Source: Nakamurella leprariae
GTDB taxonomy: Bacteria; Actinomycetota; Actinomycetes; Mycobacteriales; Nakamurellaceae
DNA length: 64,000 nucleotides
Assembly: GCF_016918035.1 (NCBI RefSeq)
Contig: NZ_JAERWK010000010.1
Span: 124,001 to 188,000 of the forward strand
Direction: 5' to 3'
Shown here in pieces: positions 48,708 to 56,910 of the stretch (position 1 is its first letter; each line of letters starts with the position of its first letter). The notes beneath the pieces are model-generated. The model searched no databases, was not told the origin of the DNA, and saw only the letters and a program-made list of their open reading frames with translations. Position numbers and translations under genes: made by a program.

Positions 48708-48836
48708 GTCAGGAGCGTAGGAGGCGGACCGGACGAACGGGGCTGCCACGCCGTGAACAATTGTTGCCGCTTCGTGACCGGCCCCCGCGGCGGAGCGGCC
48801 GGGCGTCTCCGGTCCCGGGACGGGACCGGAGACCGT

Positions 48837-49202
48837 TCAGGCGGCCACCTTGCGCGGCCGGCCGCGGGCGCGCTTGCGCGCGATGATCACACCCTGGTCG
48901 AAGATCTCGCCGCCCCACACGCCCCACGGCTCGCTCCGGTCCAACGCGGCGGCCAGGCAGGCGGCGCGGGCCGGGCACGGACCGCAGACCGCCTTGGCCC
49001 GCTCCAGGTCGTCCGGACGCTCGGCGAAGAACAGGTCGGGATCGGCCTGCGCACACGGCAGCGCCGATCCGACGTCGATCGACGAGTTCGAGACATGCTG
49101 CGGCGCACCAGCGATGAATTCCGTGGTCGGTGCCGCGGCGCCGGCCACGGACGGGACGGTGGACATCGACGCGGTGCGATGCGTCGAGACGGTCGACTGC
49201 AT
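48837..49202 (-). CDS. whiB7: WhiB7-type iron-sulfur transcription regulator
   Basis: A 121-residue WhiB protein that turns on intrinsic drug-resistance genes with the primary sigma factor. Four cluster Cys are present (LPCAQADPDLFF and VCGPCPARAAC), then GVWGGEIFD and the C-terminal AT-hook RARGRPRKVA that marks WhiB7. ATG 49202 follows CGGAGGC; the N-terminal ~45 residues before the first Cys are longer and less conserved than usual. It is downstream of uvrD2 as in mycobacteria. Expression is probably controlled through the long leader (see 49203-49802). Confidence 0.92.
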   Translation of the reverse strand: MQSTVSTHRTASMSTVPSVAGAAAPTTEFIAGAPQHVSNSSIDVGSALPCAQADPDLFFAERPDDLERAKAVCGPCPARAACLAAALDRSEPWGVWGGEIFDQGVIIARKRARGRPRKVAA

Positions 49203-49802
49203 GAGGAGTTGCCTCCGATGTCGGGTCACCCGGACCTGCCGGCGACACGGGCGCCGACCTCGAAGCCCGACGGGGGCGGGCGCGGTCGACGGCGTCGGAC
49301 TCAGCGGGAAGGGATGGGCGAGCGGGAGATCCGGTCACGTGACCGGGTCGGGGACGAGCGCTGCGGTGTGCGGCTGGGCCTCACGGCTGACCGGACGTCC
49401 GTCCGGTCGGAGCACGCCGTCCGAGCGGCGATCGTCCTGCTGGACCGATCGACCGCCGGTGACCTCCGGTGGGAGATCAGACGGTGGTGCCCTCGCCGTC
49501 GTGCCCGGCCGGTTCCTGTGGTCGCAACCGCCGCGCCGCCGGAATGGCGACGTCCGTGGCGGTGCCGACCGGGAACGCAGCGGTCCACAGGTGCCCCAGG
49601 ACCAGCTGCCGGCCGCAGAATGCGTTCGCCGTCAGCTTCATCGGGCACCTCCCTGCACTCGGCACCCATCAGGGCGCCGTCCTCGACACACTCCGGATCC
49701 ACCGGCACGAACGGCCCGGCGGCGCTGCCGGTGATCGGACCGACCACACAGACAGCTGAGCCACCGTACGACCCGGCGCGATCGGGTCGCAACGGAATAT
49801 CC
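49203..49802 (-). promoter_or_regulatory. whiB7 promoter and long attenuator-type leader
   Basis: Reverse strand. A -35 TTGCGA (49787-49792) and -10 TACGGT (49763-49768) are 18 bases apart, and AT-rich GGATATTCC (49794-49802) abuts the -35, where the WhiB7 AT-hook binds in known family promoters. The transcript would carry ~550 bases before whiB7, including an upstream ORF (49477-49641) and hairpins at 49389-49408 (GACCGGAC/GTCCGGTC) and 49331-49346 (perfect palindrome CCGGTCACGTGACCGG). Ribosome-dependent antitermination, as known for whiB7, is inferred. Confidence 0.65.
49477..49641 (-). CDS. whiB7 leader peptide (upstream ORF)
   Basis: A 54-residue ORF with a strong GGGAGG seven bases before its ATG, inside the whiB7 leader and ending 274 bases before whiB7. 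The peptide (MKLTANAFCGRQLVL...) has no domain. In characterised whiB7 loci translation of such an ORF lets a terminator form, and antibiotic-stalled ribosomes prevent it. That role is inferred from position and ribosome site. Confidence 0.65.
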   Translation of the reverse strand: MKLTANAFCGRQLVLGHLWTAAFPVGTATDVAIPAARRLRPQEPAGHDGEGTTV

Positions 49803-49860
49803 GAAGATGTTCCGACGGGTGGTTCCCGAGTCGTTCCGGCGCGCACCGCCGCGCGCCCGG

Positions 49861-52041
49861 TCAGCCGCTGGCGGGAGCTGCCCCGGACGGCACGGGCGCA
49901 TCGGCGTCCGCCGCGCCCACGAGGTCGAACACGTCCTGGCCGTAGGTGTCCAACTTGCTCCGACCGATGCCCGGGATGGCCAGGAGCGCGGCCGCGTCGG
50001 TGGGCCGGCGCTCGGCGATGGCCAGCAGGGTGGCGTCGGAGAAGACCACGAACGCCGGGACCGACGCCGCCGTCGACCGCTCCTTGCGCCAGGCCCGCAG
50101 CGCCTCGACCAATCCCGGGTCGGCGGTGGTCGGGCAGGACGCGCAGCGTCCGGCCTTCTGCTCGGCCGGCTCCTGTAGACGGCCGCCGCAGATCCGGCAC
50201 CGAGCGGCCGGAGCGGTGCGGGCCGCGCGCGGTGACTCGGGCGCCAGGCCGGTGAGGAACCGGCTGCGGCGGCGGGAACGCCGACCGTGCTCGGTCCGGG
50301 AGAGGGCCCAGGACAGGGTCAGCCGGCGGCGGGCCCGGGTGACGCCGACGTAGAACAGCCGCCGCTCCTCCTCGATCTCGTCGGCCGACTCCGCGTGCTG
50401 GATCGGCAGCGTGCCGTCGGCCAGCCCGACCAGGCACACGGCGTCCCACTCCAGACCCTTGGCGGCGTGCAGGGAGGCCAGGGTGACGCCCTCCGCGGTC
50501 GGCGCGTGCTGCTCCTCGGCGCGCCGCTCCAACTCGGCGACGAACGCCGGCAGGGTCGCGGGCGCGCCGCCGGTGGTGGCCGCAGCGGCCAGTTCCTCGG
50601 CCATCCCGACCAGCAGGAGCAGGGCGTCCCAGCGCTCGCGCAGCGCTCCGGCCGGCGGCGGCTCCGCCGACAGCCCCTGCGGAGCCAGCAGCGCCCGCAC
50701 CGTCGGCACCAGGTCGGTGCTTCCCGCTGCGTCGCCGTCGCCATCTGGGTCGCCCCCGCGGTCGCCGTCGGACTGCCGACCGGCCGCAGTGCGCAGCGCC
50801 CCGATCGCGGCCCGGACCTCGGCGCGGGCGAAGAACCGTTCGCCGCCCCGGACCACGTACGGCACACCGGCCTTGGTGAGCGCCTGCTCGTAGGCCTCGG
50901 CCTGCGCGTTGATCCGGTAGAGCACGGCGATCTCGGAGACCGGATGCCCGGCGCCGACCCAGCCGGCGATCTGCTCGGCCACCGCCCGGGCCTCGGTCGG
51001 CTCGTCCGGGTACTCGGTGAAGGTGGCCGGCGGCCCGTCGGGCAGCACGGCCTGCAGGGTCAACCGCAGCCGGCTGGCCTCGCCCTGAGCGCCGGCCATG
51101 ATGCGATTGGCCAGGGTGACCACCTGCGGGGTGGAGCGGTAGTCCCGCTGCAGCCGGACCACCTCGGCGTTCGGGAAGCGGTCGGTGAACTGCAACAGGT
51201 AGCGCGGCGAGGCGCCGGCGAAGGAGTAGATCGTCTGGTTGGCGTCGCCCACGACGGTGAGCTGGTCCCGTTCCCCCAGCCAGGCGTCGAGCAGCCGCTG
51301 CTGCAGCGGGGTGACGTCCTGGTACTCGTCGACCACGAAACAGCGGTACCGACTGCGGAACTCGCGGGCCACCGCGTCGTCGTCCTCGAGGATCGCGCTG
51401 GTGTGCAGCAGCAGGTCGTCGAAGTCGAGCTGCTCGGCCTGCCGCTTGCCCTGCTCGTAGGCGTCGAACACCTTGGCCACGGTCTCGGCCGCGGTGGGGG
51501 TGTCGCGCCGGGCCTTCGCCACCGCGGCGACGTAGTCGCCGGGAGCGATGAGGGAGCCCTTGGCCCACTCGATCTCGCTGGCCAGGTCACGGAGCATGGC
51601 CGTGTCGGTGAGCGAGGCGCCGGGCGCCCGGTCGTGGTTCCCGACGCGCCGGGCGGCCAGGGTGACCAGGCGCATCTTGTGCTCGACCAGGGGCCAGAGC
51701 TGACCGCCCACCGACCGCGGCCAGAAGTACCGCAGCTGCCGGAGCGCCGCGGAATGGAACGTCCTCGCCTGGATGGACGGCACTCCCAGGGCGCGCAGCC
51801 GCAGCCGCATCTCCCCGGCCGCACGGGTGGTGAAGGTGACGGCCAGGATCTCCGAGGCCGTGTGGCGGTCGGTGGCGACCAGGTGCGCGATGCGATGGGT
51901 GATGGTGCGGGTCTTGCCCGTCCCGGCGCCGGCCAGCACGCAGACCGGACCGCTGGGGGCCTCGACCGCCGCCCGCTGACCGTCGTCCAAGCCTGCCAGC
52001 AGATCCACGCCCATACCGGCCATGGTCGCACGTGTGTCCAC
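49861..52041 (-). CDS. uvrD2: UvrD2-type DNA helicase with tetracysteine and HRDC domains
   Basis: A 726-residue SF1A 3'-5' helicase of actinobacteria, essential in M. tuberculosis. Motifs: LAGAGTGKTRTITHRI, FTTRAAGEMRLRL, CFVVDEYQDVTPLQQRL, VVGDANQTIYSFAGA, LASLHAAKGLEWDAVCLVG and YVGVTRARRRLTL. The C-terminal part carries CRICGGRLQ...GRCASC (zinc) and an HRDC domain (VEALRAWRKERSTAASVPAF ... IPGIGRSKLDTYG). Starts at GTG 52041 or ATG 52023; the latter fits relatives better. It lies 64 bases after nudC. Confidence 0.92.
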   Translation of the reverse strand: MDTRATMAGMGVDLLAGLDDGQRAAVEAPSGPVCVLAGAGTGKTRTITHRIAHLVATDRHTASEILAVTFTTRAAGEMRLRLRALGVPSIQARTFHSAALRQLRYFWPRSVGGQLWPLVEHKMRLVTLAARRVGNHDRAPGASLTDTAMLRDLASEIEWAKGSLIAPGDYVAAVAKARRDTPTAAETVAKVFDAYEQGKRQAEQLDFDDLLLHTSAILEDDDAVAREFRSRYRCFVVDEYQDVTPLQQRLLDAWLGERDQLTVVGDANQTIYSFAGASPRYLLQFTDRFPNAEVVRLQRDYRSTPQVVTLANRIMAGAQGEASRLRLTLQAVLPDGPPATFTEYPDEPTEARAVAEQIAGWVGAGHPVSEIAVLYRINAQAEAYEQALTKAGVPYVVRGGERFFARAEVRAAIGALRTAAGRQSDGDRGGDPDGDGDAAGSTDLVPTVRALLAPQGLSAEPPPAGALRERWDALLLLVGMAEELAAAATTGGAPATLPAFVAELERRAEEQHAPTAEGVTLASLHAAKGLEWDAVCLVGLADGTLPIQHAESADEIEEERRLFYVGVTRARRRLTLSWALSRTEHGRRSRRRSRFLTGLAPESPRAARTAPAARCRICGGRLQEPAEQKAGRCASCPTTADPGLVEALRAWRKERSTAASVPAFVVFSDATLLAIAERRPTDAAALLAIPGIGRSKLDTYGQDVFDLVGAADADAPVPSGAAPASG

Positions 52042-52105
52042 GTGCTCGGGCCGATGTCCACAGCCGTGTCGTACCGCAGCGACACGGCTGTGGACAGCGG
52101 GCTAC

Positions 52106-53155
52106 TCAGTCCAGGGCTGCCCAGCCCTCGATCAACTTGCGGGCGATGGAGACGGCGCCGGGCAGCATCTTGCGCTGGGTCGACCCGGCCGGCTGCGCGG
52201 TCATGTCCATGGCTTCCTCGCCGAGCATGCGCCGCACCTCCTCGCGCGTCACCCAGTGCGCCTGCTCGATCTCACCCTCGCGGGGGTGCAGCGGCTGGTC
52301 CGGATCAGCGCGGGCGGCGAAGCCGAGCATGAGCGACCGCGGCGCCGGCCACGGCTGGGAGGTCAGGTAGGTGATCTGGTCGACGTCGAGGCCGACCTCC
52401 TCCTTGATCTCCCGGGCCACCGTCATCTCCAGCGACTCACCGGCCTCGACGAAGCCGGCCAGCACCGACACCCACCCCGGCGGCCAGATCGGTTGCCGGG
52501 CCAGCACCATCCGGTCGGCACCGTCGTGGACCAGCACGATGACCGCGGGATCGGTGCGCGGGAACTCCTCGTGACCCTGCTCGCACACCCTCGCCCAACC
52601 GGCCGGGCTGGCCGTGCTCGGGGTGCCGCACCGTGGGCAGAAGGCACCGCGCTGATGCCAGTTGAGCAGCGCGGTCGCGGTGGCCAACAGCCCGGCGTCG
52701 TCGTCGGACAGCAGCGCACCGATCTGCAGCAGGTGCATGCGGGTGACACCGGAGGTCTCCCCCGGCACCAGCACGCCGTCCGGCGCGCCGCTCTGCTCCG
52801 GAGCGGGCACCGGAACCGCCCAGTGATCCACCCCGCCGACCGCGCCGAGCAGGATGGCGTCGGCCGGCGGCTCCGCCCCGAATCTGTCGGTGGGCACGGT
52901 GACCAGACGCGGCCGCGACCCGGTGGCGTCGTACTCGACGCGACCCATCGGGTCGACGGTGATCACCCGGGCGGTCGGCCAGCCGGCCCTCATCCGCTCG
53001 GGCGCCCGCAGGTCCTCGGACCGGTCGATCTCGCCGCGGGCGAGGGTCGGCCGTTCGACCGGGAACCAACCGGCCGGGGTGGGCGCCGGGACGGCCGACG
53101 GCGCCGGGTGCAGCGTCGGCGTGGTCGGCGCCGAGCCCGTGCTGGGGATGGTCAT
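52106..53155 (-). CDS. nudC: NudC-type NAD+ diphosphatase / RNA de-NADding NUDIX hydrolase
   Basis: A 349-residue enzyme that cleaves NAD(H) and NAD-capped RNA. The Nudix box GFVEAGESLEMTVAREIKEE is complete, followed after ~15 residues by the NudC-specific SQPWPAPRS. The zinc ribbon has FCPRCGTPS and then VCEQGHEEFPRTDPAVI: the second pair is C-x3-H instead of CxxC. ATG overlaps the stop of the upstream M16 gene. The N-terminal ~40 residues are Pro-rich and variable. Its position beside uvrD2 matches Rv3199c. Confidence 0.9.
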   Translation of the reverse strand: MTIPSTGSAPTTPTLHPAPSAVPAPTPAGWFPVERPTLARGEIDRSEDLRAPERMRAGWPTARVITVDPMGRVEYDATGSRPRLVTVPTDRFGAEPPADAILLGAVGGVDHWAVPVPAPEQSGAPDGVLVPGETSGVTRMHLLQIGALLSDDDAGLLATATALLNWHQRGAFCPRCGTPSTASPAGWARVCEQGHEEFPRTDPAVIVLVHDGADRMVLARQPIWPPGWVSVLAGFVEAGESLEMTVAREIKEEVGLDVDQITYLTSQPWPAPRSLMLGFAARADPDQPLHPREGEIEQAHWVTREEVRRMLGEEAMDMTAQPAGSTQRKMLPGAVSIARKLIEGWAALD

Positions 53156-54819
53156 GGCAGCATCACACCACCCAGGCTCTGCATCCCTGCAGCCAGCACC
53201 TCCAGATCGCCGACCACCACGCCGGTGACGGCCGTGGGGGCGAACAGCGTCGCCGCCGCCTCGGCGACCTGATCGACCGTCACCTCGGCCAGACGTCGCG
53301 GGTGCTCGCGCAACCAGGACGGGTCCAGCCCGGACTCGGCGATCCAGGACAACGTCGAGGCGTACCCGCGCTGCGTGGCCAGCGAGTTGGCCAGCGTCCC
53401 CAGCGCGTAGTTGCGCGCCGACTCGACCTCGTTCGCAGCCGGAGCGACCAGACTGATCCGGCCGAGCTCGTACCGGGTCTCCAGCAGGGCCGCCGCGGTG
53501 ACCGCGGTGGCCGTGTCGAACGCGATGGTGGTGGCCGCACGCCCGGGCCAGAACTCCAGCGACGAGTGGGCGCTGTACGTGTAGCCCTTGCTCTCCCGGA
53601 TGTTCTCCACCAGCCGCGACGAGAAGTAGCCGCCGAACACCAGGTTGGCCAACTGGGCCGCCGGGTACCCGGGATCGGCCCGCTCCAGGGCCGCGGTGGA
53701 CAACCGGACCTGCGACTGCACGGCCCCCGGGCGCTGGTGCGCGGTCAGGGCCGAGCCGATCACCGGCGGCGGCGGGGCGAGCAGCCGGCCGACCGGCCCA
53801 CCCGGACTGCCCCAGCCGGACAGTGCATCGGTGACCGCGGCCAGCGCGCGCGCCGGGGACAGGTCGCCGACCAGGACGAGGGTGGCCCCGCCGGGGATCA
53901 CCGCGCGTTGGTGCAGGGTGCGCACCGACGCCGGGGTGACGGCGGCGACCTCGCCGGCGTCGGGCATCTCGTGCGCCGCCGGGTGGTCGCCGAACCGCTG
54001 CTGCTGCAAGAGCATCCGGGCCACGGTGGACGGCTGCGCCGAGGAGATGGCCAGCAGTTCCACCAACCGGTCCCGTTCGCCGGTCACGTCCCGGGCGCGG
54101 TAGGCGGCGTCGGTCAGCGAGTCCGCCAGCACCTCCAGCAGCACCGGCAGTCCGGTCGAGAGCACCGACCCGGACACCGAGAGCCGCTGCGGATCGACCG
54201 CCGCGTCGAGTACGCCACCCACGGTGGCCAGATCGGCGTCGACGTCCTCGCGGGTTCGCCGCCCGGTGCCCAGCATGATGGTCGCGGCCAGCAACTCCGC
54301 CCGCGCCGCGAAGCGGGACCCGGCGGCGGCGAACGGGATCCGGAGCCGCAGCTCGATCACCGGGGCCCCGGGCTTGCGGGCAGCCAGCACCCGCAGTCCG
54401 TTGTCCAGCACGGCGGCGGAGACGGTGGGCTCGCGCAGTCGGCCGACCGGATGCAGCTCGGGCACCGGCCGCGGCCCACGCTGGGTGCGGCCGATCTGCT
54501 CCGCTGTGCGTCTGGCCGGGACGGCGCTGCGCCGGGACGCCGCCCGCGCCGACGTCGTGGCCGAAGCCTGGCGCGGCGCGGACCGCCGGGTCGCGGGCTT
54601 CCGGGACGCGGCCTGCTCGGTCGCAGGCTGCTCCGTCGCGGCCTTGCGAGGCGCGACCTTACCGGTCGCGGCCTGGCCGGTCGCCGATGTCCGGGTCGAC
54701 CGACGCCGGCGCGGCGGCGCATCGGACGGGTCCTGCGTCACGGTCGCCGCCGTGTCCGCGTCCGACCGGTCGTCCTCGGCGACGCGGGGCGTCGCCGTCC
54801 TCCTGGTGCGGCCCGTCAT
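53152..54819 (-). CDS. M16-family peptidase-like protein, non-catalytic partner
   Basis: A 555-residue protein. Residues ~130-550 have the M16 fold (AAVLDNGLRVLAARKPGAPV; LANLVFGGYFSSRLVENIRE; SKGYTYSAHSSLEFWP, the conserved R/Y pair), but the zinc motif HxxEH is replaced by RAELLAATIMLG, so it cannot hydrolyse peptides alone. The first ~115 residues are an Ala/Lys/Arg/Thr-rich disordered tail (GQAATGKVAPRKAATEQPAT) unusual for the family. ATG 54819 overlaps the stop of the catalytic partner, with a strong purine-rich ribosome site. They probably form a heterodimer. Confidence 0.85.
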   Translation of the reverse strand: MTGRTRRTATPRVAEDDRSDADTAATVTQDPSDAPPRRRRSTRTSATGQAATGKVAPRKAATEQPATEQAASRKPATRRSAPRQASATTSARAASRRSAVPARRTAEQIGRTQRGPRPVPELHPVGRLREPTVSAAVLDNGLRVLAARKPGAPVIELRLRIPFAAAGSRFAARAELLAATIMLGTGRRTREDVDADLATVGGVLDAAVDPQRLSVSGSVLSTGLPVLLEVLADSLTDAAYRARDVTGERDRLVELLAISSAQPSTVARMLLQQQRFGDHPAAHEMPDAGEVAAVTPASVRTLHQRAVIPGGATLVLVGDLSPARALAAVTDALSGWGSPGGPVGRLLAPPPPVIGSALTAHQRPGAVQSQVRLSTAALERADPGYPAAQLANLVFGGYFSSRLVENIRESKGYTYSAHSSLEFWPGRAATTIAFDTATAVTAAALLETRYELGRISLVAPAANEVESARNYALGTLANSLATQRGYASTLSWIAESGLDPSWLREHPRRLAEVTVDQVAEAAATLFAPTAVTGVVVGDLEVLAAGMQSLGGVMLP

Positions 54820-56252
54820 CGGGTCCCCTCCCCGTCCTGCGCGCCCGGTGTCCGACCGTCCTGGCCCTCGTCGCCGCCCGGCACCACGCGCAGCACGGCG
54901 CACCGATCCGGATCGAGAGAGCGCGCCGCGGCGGCGATGTCGTCCGGCGTCACGGCAGCGAGCAGCGCGGGGAGCTCACCGAGCAGCTCGGCCCGCCCGT
55001 GCAGCAGCTCGAAGGCGCCGAGCGAGCGGGTGCGGGACGAGATGCTGTCGTTGTCGCGGTAGAGCCCGGCGATGTACCGGGCGACGGCGCGCTCCAGCTC
55101 CGCCGGCGCCGGCGGTCCGTCGACCAGCCGGGCGATCTGCTCCACCGAGGCGTCGATCACCGTGTCCGCGTCGACCTGGGCGTGGTGGATCGCGCCGAGC
55201 ACGAACACGTCCGGGTCACGGGCGTCGAGCGGGCCGCCGACCAGGCCTGGCCCGGCCCAGATCTCGGTGGCCAGACCGGCGTCGGCGACGACCGTCGACT
55301 GCAGCCGGGACGCCTCGCCGTCGGAGAGCACGCTGCCCAGCAGCATCGAGGCGAGGTACCCGTGCAGGTCGTCCACCGGGTCCGGCACCCGCCAACCGAC
55401 GGCCACGGCCGGGGTGGGCGCGTGCGCGTCGACGTGCTCCTGCTCGGCCCGGGCGGTCGGCCACGGCTCGGCGAACGACGGCCGGACCGGCGCGGGACGG
55501 CCGGGCACGTCACCGAAGTGGGCAGCGACGAGGTCGGCGGCGATGTCCGGATCGAAGCCGCCACACACGGTCAGCACGGCGTTGGCCGGCGTGTAGTAGG
55601 TCTCGAAGAAGTCGGCGCAGTCCTCCACCGTGGCCGCCTGCAGGTCGACGAAGTCGCCGTACCCGTTGTGCGCGTTGGCGAACGTCGAGAACAGCACCGG
55701 CGGCAACAGGATCCACGGGAACCCGCCGTACGGCCGGTTCAGCACGTTGAGCCGGATCTCCTCGCTCACCACATCGACCTGGTTGGCCAGGTTCTCGGCG
55801 GTGATCATGGGCGCGCGCATGCGGTCGGCCTCGAGGAACAGCCCGCGCTCGAGCGCAGCCGACGGCAGCACCTCGTAGTAGTCGGTGTAGTCGGTGTGCG
55901 TGGAGCCGTTGAACACCCCACCCGAGGACTGCACCAGGCGGAAGTGCTCCAGCTTGGGCAACGACTCGCTGCCCTGGAACATCAGGTGCTCGAACAGATG
56001 CGCGAACCCGGTCCGCCCCTTGGGTTCTGATCTGAAGCCGACGTCGTAGTGCACCGAGACGCCCACCACCGGGGTGCTGCGATCCGGGGCCAGCACCACC
56101 CGCAGGCCGTTGTCCAACGTCATCCGGGTGACCGGGTAGTCGGCGGTGGGCAGGGGCCGACGCCGACCGCGAGCCGGAGCTGTGCCCGGCGAGGAGGGTT
56201 CCGCGGTGGCCGGCGCTCGTCCGCGCCGACGCGCGGTGGCTCGTTCGCTCAC
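54816..56252 (-). CDS. M16-family zinc metallopeptidase, catalytic subunit
   Basis: A 478-residue pitrilysin/processing-peptidase-like enzyme. Zinc motif HLFEH lies in GRTGFAHLFEHLMFQGS near residue 85, with the distal Glu in NQVDVVSEEIRLN, and substrate-binding NGYGDFVDLQAATVED. There is no signal peptide; the N-terminal ~35 residues are basic and disordered. It is first of an M16-M16-nudC-uvrD2 run. It degrades peptides in the cytoplasm by family knowledge; its natural substrates are unknown. Confidence 0.88.
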   Translation of the reverse strand: MSERATARRRGRAPATAEPSSPGTAPARGRRRPLPTADYPVTRMTLDNGLRVVLAPDRSTPVVGVSVHYDVGFRSEPKGRTGFAHLFEHLMFQGSESLPKLEHFRLVQSSGGVFNGSTHTDYTDYYEVLPSAALERGLFLEADRMRAPMITAENLANQVDVVSEEIRLNVLNRPYGGFPWILLPPVLFSTFANAHNGYGDFVDLQAATVEDCADFFETYYTPANAVLTVCGGFDPDIAADLVAAHFGDVPGRPAPVRPSFAEPWPTARAEQEHVDAHAPTPAVAVGWRVPDPVDDLHGYLASMLLGSVLSDGEASRLQSTVVADAGLATEIWAGPGLVGGPLDARDPDVFVLGAIHHAQVDADTVIDASVEQIARLVDGPPAPAELERAVARYIAGLYRDNDSISSRTRSLGAFELLHGRAELLGELPALLAAVTPDDIAAAARSLDPDRCAVLRVVPGGDEGQDGRTPGAQDGEGTR

Positions 56253-56261
56253 CGGCCCACC

Positions 56262-56810
56262 CTATCCGCGCGCCGGAACCACCTCGGTCGACCCGCCGGA
56301 CCGGCCCGGACGGGGGTGAGGACGGCGGTGAGGACGGGGACGCGTTCGGGCATGCGGACCGCGGGCACCCGGCACCACCGCGGCGCCGGCGGCGACGGCC
56401 AGGACGGCGGCGCCCGCGGCGGTCAACGGCAGCGCCATGCTCCACGCCGCGGTGCCGCCGACCGAGGTGCCGGCCACCCGGACCCGGGTCGGCTCGTCGC
56501 GGCGGTGTTCCACCGCCAGCCGGTCACCGACCTGGTGACCGCAGGCGCTCAACTCGGCACGGACCGGGCCGGACGCGGTGGTGACCTGCACGGTGGTCGA
56601 CCCGCCGGCCTGGGTGCAGGGCGCGGACGCCAGCACGACCGCGAAGGCGGGGACCGGGTCGTCGCCGACCGGATCGGCCGAGGTCGACCACCGCCCGGTC
56701 ACCAGCAGCAGTACACCGATCAGGACGACGACGCCGCCGAGTGCGCCGAGCACGGCCGGCCACGAGACCCGGCGCTGCGACGGCCGGCGGTGCTTGCCCA
56801 CGGGCTGCAC
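56262..56810 (-). CDS. Membrane protein with small extracytoplasmic domain
   Basis: A 182-residue protein with an N-terminal span (VLGALGGVVVLIGVLLLVTG), an extracytoplasmic region holding two Cys (ASAPCTQAGG; ELSACGHQVGDRL) that may form a disulfide, a second span (LPLTAAGAAVLAVAAGAAVV) and a basic Arg/His/Pro-rich tail. GTG 56810 start. The family is not recognised. It sits alone between era and the peptidase pair. Confidence 0.6.
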   Translation of the reverse strand: MQPVGKHRRPSQRRVSWPAVLGALGGVVVLIGVLLLVTGRWSTSADPVGDDPVPAFAVVLASAPCTQAGGSTTVQVTTASGPVRAELSACGHQVGDRLAVEHRRDEPTRVRVAGTSVGGTAAWSMALPLTAAGAAVLAVAAGAAVVPGARGPHARTRPRPHRRPHPRPGRSGGSTEVVPARG

Positions 56811-56910
56811 CCTGGCACGACGCCGTCACCGGGCCCGGCACGCCGCGCCGTCCGGGTCGGGTGATCAGCGTGGTCGGCACCTGGTCGGCACGCGTGATCG
56901 GTCGTGATGA

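Noticed and set aside
49301-51568. A 755-codon minus-strand frame overlapping uvrD2 and the whiB7 leader
   Set aside because: It is out of frame with the helicase motifs of UvrD2 and is Arg/Gly-rich shadow.
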